From contig OY735209.1 of NCBI GenBank assembly GCA_963457665.1, positions 9,127,314 to 9,191,313 on the forward strand: DNA of 64,000 nt. The letters run 5' to 3'. Numbering within the stretch: position 1 is the stretch's first letter; every line of letters begins with the position of its first letter. Below, piece by piece: positions 11,182 to 21,985 of this stretch. The notes below the pieces were generated by a model. That model searched no databases. It was not told the DNA's origin and saw only the letters and a list, made by a program, of their open reading frames with translations. The translations under genes were made by a program, and so were the position numbers. The stretch is from Thysanoteuthis rhombus (lineage: Eukaryota; Mollusca; Cephalopoda; Oegopsida; Thysanoteuthidae).

Positions 11182-11246
11182 GACAAAACTGTTCTAATTT
11201 AATCAAATATCATAATTACATTTGATTAAATTAAAGCAGTTTTGTC
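11182..11246. repeat. near-perfect 26 bp hairpin, 13-base loop
   Basis: The arms 11182-11207 and 11221-11246 pair at 24 of 26 positions (GACAAAACTG at the outer end). At 65 bases overall it is the size of a short microRNA precursor. It could also be a small palindromic transposon remnant. AT-rich arms weaken a microRNA reading. Confidence 0.6.
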
Positions 11247-12545
11247 ATGAGGAATACCATAATATAACTTTGATACGCTGAGAGTACGGGCTCTTGACAA
11301 AGATTTTGACAGTTTTTCAGATCTAACCTTCGACCTGTACCTTATCCGACCTTTGCTTCATTTCACTACAATACTTTCAGCTGCGTAACCTCTGAGACAT
11401 TGATGTAGGCTATAGCATTGTATCTATATATGTTGAAAAGTCACCAGTTTTAGGCGGTTTCTATTGTGAATAAGGGAGAGTAGTGATGGCAGTTGATTTA
11501 TCAGAGCGACGAAATTGTGCACTGGTGGAGGTCAAAGGATTTTGTCTCCACATGTTTGGTTCTCCCGTCACATACCAACGTCACTAGAGCGGTTTAAAGA
11601 GGAAGGGAGATGATAATCACCATGACAGAATGGAGAATACGTATACCAAGAAAGAGAGTGTACACAGAGATTAAACTGAGTACGAATAATTGTAATGTAG
11701 ACACGTACGAGTATTTGGACAAACAAACAAAACGTACATCCAATAAGAGACATGTTTAGCAATACAAGAGTGAAAGTAACTGCACGTAAAGAAACATTAT
11801 TATGATTGATTGTGAAGAGAAGAGACCTGTTTATTTTAGATAGTCATTCATATTCATTAAAATGATATGTAAGAGATAATGACTAGTTAGGGAAACGCAT
11901 GACATAACGGGTCTAATGTAGTTTGATTTACTTATCGAATGGGGCCTGATTAGTAGAACCTATTATAGTGAGTAGTACGTTTGACCAGGTTAGATTATCA
12001 AAAGGCGGTTGGTTCTGGTTTAGACACTAGAAGAAGCTAAAAGGGTTAAGTGATAAATGCAGTGCTTGCGTCGTGTCGCTAAAAATGTGATGAGTGAAAT
12101 AATTACAGGGTTTGCCTTGAATAACTATAAAGCTCTTGCTGATTCACACATCGAGGAAGATCAGTGACAAAGACGATATATATTGTCACGGTCGAAAAAT
12201 GGAAACTACGCCATCCGCAAGGTTAGAGAGAAGGAAAGGAAGAAGAATTAACTGACCTAGAAAGCCGGGGCAAACGAGCTCGTGAACACGTGCGTTCGGA
12301 GCTTTTATAGGGAGTAGATAGAGGAAGTGACATTTTGCACATGTAGCTAAATCTGAGGTTTTCGTATCTAAAGCTAATATTTCATTATTTTCATATTTAA
12401 TCTAAACTAAAGATAAAGAAGCCACAACAGTTTATTTAAAGTCACACTATCTTTTGTGGAATGCTCTGGAAATCATGCCAGCGTTCCTTTAATTTCGGTC
12501 TCAGCCAAAACTACCGATGGATTTTATTTTCAACAAGTTTAGTTG
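11247..12545. other. no recognisable feature
   Basis: About 1.3 kb. A TGTCACGG followed by TTTTATAGGG near 12184-12312 loosely recalls an LTR, but no second copy or retroelement coding region is present. Confidence 0.45.
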
Positions 12546-12546
12546 T

Positions 12547-12575
12547 TATTATTTCTATTATTATTATTATTAAAT
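12547..12575. repeat. (ATT)n microsatellite
   Basis: Short ATT/ATTT run. Confidence 0.8.
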
Positions 12576-12856
12576 TCAGAGATACACCAAGTTTAAATGT
12601 TGCATAGTGTTTTTTATTGCTGCTTCTTTTGTTGTTCTTTTTAATGATACTTACGTCTAATAAATCTATCGTGTGAAATTAATGGTGGTGAATTTATCGC
12701 AGGTAATTACATCGCCTTCAATGTGATCACCTCGTGAATTCATCGCCAGGCAATTCCATCGTGATGGGATATATCGTCAAACATTATTCATACATAATAC
12801 GCTACTTACGCATTAATATATCATCATCTGCAAAGGGTTTAACTTAGGGAAAAGTC

Positions 12857-13105
12857 ATCATCATCAGGCTTTTAAGGTCCGTCGTTGGACACAGACCTTC
12901 CCCAAGATTCGCCACACTTTTTTATCATTGGTGTTGCAGAGCCAGTACTTTCTGGATTTGTCTAGCTCGTCTCTTCATCTAATATTCTGCCAGCCTCGGT
13001 TGCACATATGATCTCAGGGGATCCATGTCGTGAGTCGCGGTGTCCATCTGTTGTCCGCCATTCTTGCAACATGGTCAACCCACTGCCATCTGAGATTTTA
13101 ATAAG
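12857..13105 (-). mobile_element. RTE-like LINE 3' fragment, copy 1
   Basis: Opens with TCATCATCATCA (the complement of a TGA tail), then GTCCGTCGTTGGACA and ACCTTCCCCAAGATTCGCC. These match the copies at 23735, 27700, 32570 and 62490. On the minus strand it covers only the end of the LINE protein and its short 3' UTR. Heavily 5'-truncated. Confidence 0.8.
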
Positions 13106-14155
13106 TACGTAGTACTGGTATTCAACCCTGATTTATTGACTCGCAGTTGAATTAACCACACCACGAATTACAGGCGATGTATTTGTCGCGATATAATTGG
13201 ATTTATGAATTTTCTATGATTCCATGATTAATTTTCACAAGTAGTATGAGTGACTATACCAATCCTGAGTTATCTATGAGTGACTGCTGTTAGGATTATA
13301 GTTATTGTTGAAAAAACTTTTCTTTTCAACTAGGGAGATAATGAATTTATGCTATACGGCTATGTTTTATCTCAAGAGTCGTGGTGTGGTTCTAGTTATT
13401 GTAGAAGAAATTTGTTTTCATATCTGCTTCTTGATATGAGCTCCGATCACATATTAAGCAGTTTGTGTTGTTGATGGAACGTGATAATGGCGATTTTTTC
13501 CTCTAAGCAGAGTGTGCAGTATTTTGAAGAGTTGCTGCATGTTGGTGCTGTTTTCCTCATTTTCCATGTTATTCATGGTGTATTTTGGTTTGCTTGTTTT
13601 TCTTAGATCCAATTTGTATTCTGAGAGTGCTGGGCGCATATTTTGTTTTTGGAGGTTGTGTCGCGTGCATAGTTCCTTTACTTCCTTGGGTCTTCGGTCA
13701 CTCCAATATATATTTTATCGGGCTTTCCTTTGGATTTTATGGTGGCATGGTATATGACGTTATTTTGTAAGCAGTTACCGTTCAATGATAATCTACACCG
13801 AAAAGAGCCTTCTGGATGGCACTTTTGCTACTATATTTCATTATGGTTCTTGATGAATTAATCAGCTCAATGCAGTCTGATATTTGACTATATGATCATA
13901 GTAGCTCCTGGAGTGCTTGAAATATAAGTACATGGTCTAGAATGGTAAAATTATACACCAGATTGTATGCTGAGATATAACAAAAAATTCAATTGTTTTT
14001 TTGTACTCTTACAGATTTTTGAATGAACGTAAGATTTATATATTTTTAAGCCTAAATGTTCATAAAATTCCTTAAAACGACTATTTTTTCCCATATAGCA
14101 TCTATTCTCTTTATAAAAAGACAATTATATCTATATTTTTTGTCAGTGAAATAGG
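13106..14155. other. no recognisable feature
   Basis: AT-rich. An 80-residue hydrophobic open frame at 13512-13757 has no signature and overlaps other frames, so it is not called. Confidence 0.5.
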
Positions 14156-14157
14156 CA

Positions 14158-15622
14158 CTAAAAGTACCTTCTAGGAGGTACTTTTTCAAAAACGTTTGAG
14201 ACTGAAATTTATTTGGTAAACCGGTTAAACTAACATAAAGTTGCTTTTCAAACAAATTTGATTCACGAATGCTTTTCAGCACAAAAATTCTTTGAACATA
14301 GCAATTTGAGGTCCTATGAATTTAAAATAGAATTGGCGAATCAGATGGTTACGTTTGTTGATGATATTCAAATGTCAAGGCACCCATGAATGGAAGCACC
14401 CAAAATCTTCAACTCTGGTCACAAATCATGACATCTGCACGTAAAAGAAAACGGCAAAATAAAAGGCAAAGCAAAAAAAAATCATCCTATTGCTGCTATG
14501 GCCGCACCCTCTTCCGAAGGTCAAAAACCAGCAGTTATTGGACTTACTGCGAAAAGCTGCCATGCCCCCAACCACCACCCCACGAGACTGATGGGAATGT
14601 CATTTGAATGAGGGAAGTATGAGAAGCGTTTGTACAAAGGTGTACATTAGTTAACTCTGGATTAACAAGCAATAAATAACCCATACATATTTCGAATAAA
14701 TAACTGGAAAACGTATTCGAAGACAGAATATGTGGGCTTCTATGATTTTTTCACATGAATAATATTTTTCTGATTAAACCTAAGTTGAAATAGGTTTTCT
14801 TTGTCTTATCAGCATTTTCTTACAATAATAATCACATTTTCAACACAAGGAAATTTGCGTTATGTTTAAATCGGTCAAAAGTACTTTCTTGAAGGAATTT
14901 TTATGATTTATCTTATTAGAACATGAACCATCGAACTGAAATGATGATAATATTTTTTGTTTTCGCCTTCTCTTAGATATAATCTCATACAAATTTAATT
15001 GTTGAGACAAGTTTTTAGGAAAAATATTAGGTTTTCAGTTAAAGTAATGAAAAAGTGTCTTCTAGAAGGTACTTTTATCTTCTAGAAGTTACTTTTTTTC
15101 GAGTAAGGTATATCACTTCTTACTGAATAGTCTTACGCATTGAATTCATTTTAGAATAAATGAAACACGGAGGCCTTTTTTGTTGCCTGGATATTCTAAT
15201 TTTGGTTATTGTGTTCACCCTGGAGCAACAAATTGCTATATAAATGCTTGAAAATGCCAAATCATGGGAAAATTGGGATCATATAGACGAATTCTTCTGA
15301 CAAACATGTAATTTTGATCTTGTTCTTAAGTATCATTAACACAGACTGCTTATCTTTTGATTTTTATATAATTTCGGGTCTTATCTCAATTAGCTGTTTT
15401 TGTATCTTTTTTTATCTTGTTATAAGGTTCTTTTATAACTTCATTTGAAATCTAAAGAAAATGAATCATCGAAAATTATCATATTTTTGTTATTTTTCAT
15501 CCGTCTACCGTGAAAAATACTGTCAGAACGGGAACAAGCATATGGAGACCATTGAAAACGATAAATGATAGCCAATAAAAATACCTTCTAGAACCCACTG
15601 GTATCTCCTAGATGGTACTTGC
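14158..15622. repeat. recurrent TTCTAGAAGGTACTTTT palindromic motif
   Basis: AAAGTACCTTCTAGGAGGTACTTT at 14161-14184 has 9-base arms. CTTCTAGAAGGTACTTTT and a second CTTCTAGAAGTTACTTTT sit at 15059-15106. TACCTTCTAGAA and CTCCTAGATGGTACTT sit at 15589-15617. The rest of this interval is AT-rich and unassigned. Confidence 0.55.
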
Positions 15623-16060
15623 ACAAATTATAATTAATGAGCCATCTGTTTCATTTCAGCGGCTATATTTGGTGGCAGTGTGTGTTTATGGAGTTTTGGT
15701 GATTTTTGGTTGTAGTTTTTTGAGTGATTTGTAACATGTTTTCGATACGACTGTAACTGATTTTTAGCGTATTTCTTGTTGAATATTTTGTGTAGTTTGT
15801 TGCAGGGATGCGTTTCTCGATTAACTCAAGGAATATCCTTTTTCTGAAATTATTCTGACCATATTTATTTTTCAATGGGATTTCTTTTGTAAGACTTCAA
15901 ATTTTAACGCTAACGTTGTTCAATTATTGATTGTGAATGCGAGACTTTTTTTTTGCAAAACAATTGCTGACATTTATGCAAAGACACGGCACCTGTATTC
16001 ACAGTGCAGATATTATTCTTCGTCTGTGTTGCATTAAAGATTTTATCTTCATTTAAGTTC
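15623..16060. other. no recognisable feature
   Basis: AT-rich, unassigned. Confidence 0.5.
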
Positions 16061-16063
16061 ATA

Positions 16064-16248
16064 CACTGAAAAAATGTTTCATAGACATACTTAGAAATAT
16101 TACTCCTATTTGTAACCCCTGAAATTATCAGTCTGTCTCAAATATATATATATTCAACTAGTAAATATACTTTGAGACAAGCTAATGAAAATTAGAGGTT
16201 AAACATTAGAGAATTATTTCTAAGTTTGTCTGCATGATATTTCCAGTG
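16064..16248. mobile_element. palindromic MITE, unit 1 of 3
   Basis: A 185 bp element starts CACTGAAAAAATG and ends ATATTTCCAGTG. The two halves are complementary for most of their length (AGACATACTTAGAAATA against the complement of TTATTTCTAAGTTTGTCT). It is flanked by TA on both sides, the target duplication typical of Tc1/mariner elements. Non-coding. Confidence 0.85.
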
Positions 16249-16260
16249 TAGCATACCAAA

Positions 16261-16451
16261 CACTGAAGAAAGTGTTATGTGGACCAACTTACAAAATTAC
16301 TCTAATTTGTAATACTTGGATTTATAAATTTATCTCAAAGTACTATTTATCATATTTAATCAAAAATTTGTTCCGAGACATACTGATAGATTCAGGTTAA
16401 TAAATAAGCGTCATTTCTCCAAGTCAGTCCAAAGAAAGACTTCTTTCAGTG
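16261..16451. mobile_element. palindromic MITE, unit 2 of 3
   Basis: Starts CACTGAAGAAAGTG and ends GACTTCTTTCAGTG followed by TA. Same internal blocks as unit 1 (TTACTCTAATTTGTAA, TTATCTCAAAGTA). It begins only 12 bases after unit 1. The left TA is changed to AA. Confidence 0.8.
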
Positions 16452-16562
16452 TAGTGAATATGACACTCACTACATTCTTGTCTCCCGTGAGGTTAAACGT
16501 TTATATAAATCTAAGTCTCGTTGTTTACTGCTTAACTTTAATATCGTAGTGGTTGGTTTTGC

Positions 16563-16757
16563 ATCTGGAAAAATGTGTCTTTAAACAAACTTTTGAATAA
16601 TTACTCGAATTTTCACACCTAAATATATCAGCTTATATGAAATTAATATTTATTATCTCTATCTATATGATAGAAATTCCTTTGAGATTAACTAATACAT
16701 TCATGAGTAACAAATTGGAATAATAAAGTTGGTCCAAAGAAACAGTAATTTCAAGGA
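16563..16757. mobile_element. palindromic MITE, unit 3 of 3 (worn ends)
   Basis: Internal complementarity is clear (AAACAAACTTTTGAATAATTA against the complement of TAATAAAGTTGGTCCAAAG), but the CACTG termini have decayed. It shares blocks with units 1 and 2. Confidence 0.65.
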
Positions 16758-17715
16758 ATTCTCTTTGTACTCTTCAAAGTCAGAACAACATTAGACTGCT
16801 AGGATGCTCTCATAGCATTAGTCACCAATGCAAAATCGTTAATAGTCAAAATATTAAGACATGAATTTTCTTTCGTTAAATATGGATATTCCAACCGGGG
16901 ACTTCGGGTCGAATCCAAAAGCGAGCATTCAGGACTTCACACGGTTTTTTGTCAACAAGCAGGAACTGGTTTTACAATGGTCTCGGACCACGAACAGTGA
17001 ATATCAATGTTTTAGTTGGCAAGAAAAATTATTTATAGATGTAAAAAATAAAGTTTAGAGGTAAATTATTGATGTTCAAGTCAAGGTTAAGAGTTTTGAT
17101 GTCGTGATTTAAATCGACTTTCATTTATTGAAGAAGACGGTAAATGTGTGTTAATGTAATACGATTCTAAGACACATAAAATACCCTGTCCACTGGCAAT
17201 GATTTATATTTCATATGCAACACAGCTAATAACACTAGATTAAGACAAGAGACCAGCATTTATTGAAAAGTAAAACCACACACATACAAATATATGAACA
17301 CGCACACACACATATTTATATATACTTACACACAAGGTACTTCAAAAATCTTGGTTAATTTATGCCAACCAAATGCAGCACAGTACCGCTACACTAGTAA
17401 TACCCTTTATGAGCCAGATAGCAAATAGCAAGCAAGGGACTACTTTGAAAGAGACGATGGAAATTATATGTTGGGATGTATAAAATTTTATCACAGTCAA
17501 ATTCCTTTTTCGCTAGACCTTGATTCAGTGATTCTCCTTACTTCACATTGATCATTTACCATGATATATAAAAAGAACTACGCCATCCACAGATGGCAAA
17601 TTTATTATATGATCCTTTTTCCAACACTCATTACTCAAAAGAAACTCTCTCCTCTCTTGGAACCGGTCAGAGAAATCATTTCTAAGCTATACATATGTAT
17701 ATATGTTCATCTTTA
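16758..17715. other. no recognisable feature
   Basis: AT-rich with a short CA/TA patch near 17280-17335. A 65-codon open frame at 16861-17058 has no signature. Confidence 0.5.
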
Positions 17716-17719
17716 TGTA

Positions 17720-17797
17720 TGTAGATCCTGCAACCGCTTCAATGTAGCGTTGCTCTTACCATCGAGCTATACAGCCGCCGGTAATGCAAAAGCCTGA
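17720..17797 (-). mobile_element. tRNA-derived SINE-2 head
   Basis: The minus strand reads ACCGGCGGCTGTATAGCTCG then ATGGTAAGAGCAACGC, a good A-box region. It continues CATTGAAGCGGTTGCAGGATC, the approach to a B box. The same head occurs at 27195-27275. Parts of the same SINE appear in the inverted repeat at 17929-18226. Confidence 0.7.
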
Positions 17798-17928
17798 ATA
17801 ACTACTTAAACTCCAAATTTTCATTTTGTTTATTCACGGTCTATATCTGCTCAATTTGTTTCTTTTCGACTTGGAAAATCATATTATTAAAAAATGGATA
17901 CATGATACGATAGAAATGGTTATAAAGT

Positions 17929-18223
17929 GCGTTATATTATATTGAAACTCTATTTGAATGATCTCCAGTTATTACACGGTTAATGTATCATTGGGCCAAG
18001 AGAACGTAAATAGAATTAACAATCAAAGAAGGTGGGGCTGCTGCAGGAATTGAATTTCTTTGATTGTTTATTCTATTCTCAGAACTGCATTGAAGCGGAT
18101 ACGGTTGCAGTTTCGATTCCTGCAGCAGCCCCATTTTGATTGTTTATTCTATTTACGTTGTCTAGGCCAAACCCCATAATTGCGAAAGATTATTGTTAAA
18201 TAGAGTTTCAATATGATGTAACG

Positions 18224-18226
<3 letters not shown>
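17929..18226. mobile_element. inverted repeat containing SINE-2 sequence
   Basis: The left arm (about 17929-18053) and right arm (about 18111-18226) share ATTGAAACTCTATTT, GGCC, ACGTAAATAGAAT, AACAATCAAA and GGGGCTGCTGCAGGAAT in mirrored order. The spacer holds TGAAGCGGATACGGTTGCAG and TTCGATTCCTGCAGCAGCCC, the B-box side of SINE-2. It resembles a head-to-head pair of SINE insertions or a hairpin transposon that captured a SINE. Confidence 0.75.

Positions 18227-18227
<1 letters not shown>

Positions 18228-18272
<45 letters not shown>
18228..18272. repeat. (TA)n microsatellite
   Basis: Twenty-two TA units directly after the inverted repeat. Confidence 0.97.
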
Positions 18273-18276
<4 letters not shown>

Positions 18277-18907
18277 AATCCTCATTTCTGTAAATAGAAC
18301 AAAAAAACAAAATTATCACACAGAAAAATCAAATAACGTTAAAATGTCTGCATCGTTGATAATTTCTATTAACTCTACTCATTGAACCACGTATAGATAT
18401 ACTAAAAATAACCATTACAGATATCTTATTCACATAGCTACTCTGAGGAATAATCCAATCACCATAATTATCTTGGACATGTGGAAACAGACCAAACCCA
18501 AAATAATCAAATTGACAACTACGGTCATATAAAAGGGAACTCTAACATTGGGAAACAGATTTGAGTGAGAATAAAAACTCTTAGAGAGGAAACATATCAC
18601 AAAAAAACTGATTGATCAACCACATAATGATAACGAAAATACCCACACCATACCTTCTTGGTTTGCAATTCATAACCACCGACAAACAAATATCCACAAT
18701 AGATAGAAAAAATACAGCAACCAATGGCCAACCACTAAGCAAAAACACACGTAGAGAGAGAACTAAAGGAAGTTCCTACTACCTAGAAAAATAGATACCT
18801 CCCACCCCCAATGTCCTCAATAGGAATCTAAGATAAACCAAATCATTTGCCTGAAGAAGTTAAACAGGGTAGAAGCATAAATGTGTGTGTATAGTAAATC
18901 CTTACTC

Positions 18908-18910
<3 letters not shown>
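18273..18910. other. no recognisable feature
   Basis: A-rich, unassigned. Confidence 0.5.

Positions 18911-18912
<2 letters not shown>

Positions 18913-18962
<50 letters not shown>
18913..18962. repeat. (TA)n microsatellite
   Basis: About 25 TA units immediately before the first 145 bp direct repeat. Confidence 0.97.
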
Positions 18963-18966
<4 letters not shown>

Positions 18967-19105
18967 GTGTACTTTAGAGAGTGAGACAGACTCGGGAGTG
19001 AAGTTTTTGGTGTGGTAAGGTTTATTAATCCTTATATGTCAATAGTCCATACATGTTTCGGGATTCTTCCCATCATCAGTGGTGTGTGCTGTGTGAGTGT
19101 GTATT
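18961..19105 (-). repeat. 145 bp direct repeat, copy 1, with hammerhead-like core
   Basis: Matches 19571-19715 closely: GAGTGAGACAGACTCGGGAG, GGTTTATTAATCCTTA, ACATGTTTCGGGATTCTTCC and TGTGTGCTGTGTGAGT are common to both. On the minus strand it reads CUGAUGA, a short stem-loop (GGGA-AGAA-UCCC) and GAAAC, resembling the hammerhead ribozyme core found in Penelope-like elements. One unpaired U follows CUGAUGA, and stems I and III were not confirmed. Confidence 0.6.
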
Positions 19106-19548
19106 AAAATGTACCATGTGGAACCAGAGTCCACTGTCAGGGGCTATGCTTTGTGGGTAAGTTTTGTTGTCAGGGCTGCTAGAAGCCTCCTGCTGAATTG
19201 GAGAATGACCAGCAGGTATCAGGACTTTGGTAAAGCAGCAGCAGTTGGTCTTGGGGAGGGCAGAGTGTGTCAAGGTAGAGGGTAGTGATGTGGAGTTGGA
19301 TTTTTTGGTATGTTTGGGGTAGTGTAGAAGGAGGGGTGGTTAGGTCAAGGAGCTACATAGGTATCAACCTTAAAAGTTACTGAAAATGTTTTGGCTATGA
19401 TTTGGACAGGGTTTATAACAGGCTAAGGTGAAGTTTTTCCTATGGGTCTAGGTGACTTTAAAGTTTCCATTATTGAATGTGTATTAGATGTGGGTGTGAG
19501 GATATTAATGGTAGGAGTTGTGTGTATTAGTGTTCTGTGTTGTGAGGG
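19106..19548. other. spacer between the direct repeats
   Basis: GT-rich sequence with no recognised protein on either strand. It would be the body of an element if the flanking 145 bp repeats are its termini. Confidence 0.4.
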
Positions 19549-19715
19549 TATATATATATATATATATATATATAATGTGTACTGTAGAGAGTGAGACAGA
19601 CTCGGGAGTGAAGTGTTTAGAGGTAAGGTTTATTAATCCTTAGATGTAAATTGTTCAGACATGTTTCGGGATTCTTCCTATCTTCAGTGCTGTGTGCTGT
19701 GTGAGTATGTATACA
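19549..19715 (-). repeat. (TA)n plus 145 bp direct repeat, copy 2
   Basis: As in copy 1, a TA run precedes the repeat. The core reads CUGAAGA...GAAAC on the minus strand, so the one change in the first box falls at the hammerhead position that tolerates any base. Confidence 0.6.
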
Positions 19716-20340
19716 TATAATGTAAATTCAGTTGGGCAATTTTTTTGTATGATTGTTAAGTTTTATAAAATATTCATATGAAAAGGGCAAGTCTGAGTCA
19801 GTATTCAACTGATTTTTCCACATCAAATCAGTTATTCGTTGCTCTTTATATAATTTTTCGCCGGTTGAGAGGTCAAAAATTAATCACTTCTCACTCAGAC
19901 CATTTATCACCTTGCAAATGCTGTAAAGTAGAATTAATCATTCGCAAAACTTCTTATACTAAGGTGATGCAAATTAAATATATGACCAAGAAATTAAACT
20001 CTTATGAAATTTGGTGGAGGAGACAATAAGGAAGAAAAATTGAAGGCTGGGGGGAGGAGCAAAGAGGTAAAAGAATTTTTTAGGGGTGGGGATCTTAAAA
20101 AGTACATAAGAGTTCCTCAAACAATTTTCTTCTTTCACGACAGGTATATATTGAAGTGGATTAGTGCTGTTTACGATCGTAACTTCGAAACACCGTAGTT
20201 GTTTTGGCTGTAAAAAAACACGTTCCAATTGATTGAAAAATGAATGATTTATTGCTGTTGAGAGATTTCAAAAAGCCTCTTCAATACACACGTTTTAAAA
20301 AAAATGTCGCGTTACGTCATGGAAGAATGTTTTAAAAAAT
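19716..20340. other. no recognisable feature
   Basis: AT-rich, with a GGGG-containing A-rich patch near 20045-20095. Unassigned. Confidence 0.5.
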
Positions 20341-20369
20341 CTGTACATTTAACATTAAAATTTCTTTGT

Positions 20370-20560
20370 AAATCGGCCCTCTCTAAAAACTAACTGGGGT
20401 CTGATGAATACACATGCCAAATTTGTTTGGGCTGCACCCATGTTTCGTGGATTTCTATAGCGTGACAGACAAAGCACACGTTATGATACCACTTTCTTAT
20501 ATATAAAGATATATCGATGTATACTAGTTGGTGTACCTAGCGTTTACCGGGTAAAGGGTG
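20370..20560. repeat. dispersed repeat with GCCAAATTTG unit and GTACCTAGCG tail
   Basis: Contains ATGCCAAATTTGTTTGG, GCACCCATGTTT and TATAGCGTGACAGACAAA, the same unit as the tandem at 5384-5762. It then runs through TATATAAAGATATAT to ACTAGTTGGTGTACCTAGCG and TTTACCGGGTA. This shows the order of unit, AT linker and tail. Confidence 0.6.
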
Positions 20561-20619
20561 ATCAATTCTTGTACGTAACTTCTAATATAGAACTTCACAA
20601 AGTAGAGATTACAATTCTT

Positions 20620-21415
20620 CGATCGGGCCGAATATGTCAAGGTTGACCTTTGAAGGTCAGCAGAGGTCAGTGACACCTACCCATGGCCAAGTTGCTAATG
20701 TACATAATTTTGCAGCCTAGATTGCCCTAACTCTAAATGGATTATTAGAGATCAACAGAGATCAGTATCATGTATCCTATGATCATACTGAGGTCGAGTT
20801 TCCCCAGTACACATATTTGCTGCCTGTTGGGTGCAGCCGTCTTCGTTACATTTGAAAATGCCAAAATTGACTTTTCTTAGAAAATGACGAAATTGACTTT
20901 TATAGAAAATGCCGAAGTTGCCTTAACTTAGAATTGACTCTTGCAGATTACCAGAGGTCATCGCCACCTAACCTATGTCCATCCTTGGGTCCTGTTCAAA
21001 AATTTGTAACCAATAGATTGCAGCTATTTACCTACACACTTGTGTGTGCAGTATCACTACATTGTGTCATATCCTTTCCTCAGGTGGGTTAAGGTAAATA
21101 GGAGCTATCTCTATTAGATTTGAAAATGCCTGCCGAAGTTGACCTAACTTTAGTTGATCTTTTGAAGCAACCAGAGATCAGCGCCACCTATGTTTATCCT
21201 GGATGAATTTGCCCTTGTACACAAATTTGTAGCCTTTAGAGTTCTGCTGTTTTCGGCAGATTTGAAAATGCCAAAATTGACCAGATTCCACCAAAATTGA
21301 TCTATAAAGGTCATCCAAGGGTATTTTCACTCCTCCTATGTTCATCCTGGGGTCGAGCTACCCTCATGAACAAATTTTCAGTTTACAAAGTGCAACCATG
21401 GAGGAGTCTATAAAC
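20620..21415. repeat. degenerate tandem repeat, ~180-240 bp units
   Basis: Four to five worn units share CAGAGGTCA, CGCCACCTA, TATGTTCATCCTGGGGTC, GTACACAAATTTG and TTTGAAAATGCC in constant order. Non-coding, with stops in every frame. Confidence 0.7.
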
Positions 21416-21985
21416 CATAAAGTTAGAAACCAAGACATACGAGTCTTATCTGTAATATCATGCATATACATGATGAGTTACGGAATTAGCGAATCGGGTT
21501 AGAATCTCGACTAAGTCTGCTTGTATTTATTCCCAAGCAATATTCTTAAGGAAGGCATGAAACTATTTCCCTATGCACCCCGTCCTATCGAGTTAAATTA
21601 GTAGAAATCTCGTCACTGGTACACAGCGATTGTTGGTTGACAAAGAAAAACATGTCTGCTCTCCTAACCAGGTAAATTACACGCAATAAGATCTCCAAAC
21701 AACTAAAATGAAGTGAATATGGATCCCGTGAAAACTTGTTGGGTCGATACTCTGGACGGGAAAGGAAAAAAATGCAACAGATTTCATGTCCGGAACAATC
21801 AAGTTTCTTTTTTTATGCACCTAGCAGATCTTGATAAAAAAAACATCTTTTAAAATATTACACAATCAAAACTCTGACTTGATGGACATATCTGCTGAAC
21901 GGGAGAAACAACTACTGTATCGATTCGCCCTCCATGAAAGCCTCACAATTAACTGGACCCTTTTTTTGTACAATGATTTATTCAA
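21416..21985. other. no recognisable feature
   Basis: Unassigned. Confidence 0.5.

Noticed and set aside
11890-12160. Search for a host gene exon
   Set aside because: No open frame of note and no splice-site-bounded coding signal.
12180-12360. TGTCACGG followed by TTTTATAGGG, LTR-like
   Set aside because: No second copy, no primer-binding site and no retroelement coding region nearby.
13512-13770. Hydrophobic 61-81 codon frames as a membrane protein exon
   Set aside because: T-rich DNA gives Phe/Leu-rich chance frames; two frames are open together and neither has a signature.
20620-21415. Regularly recurring blocks considered as a CRISPR array
   Set aside because: Units are long, degenerate and without constant short repeats or unique spacers, and the DNA is animal-like.
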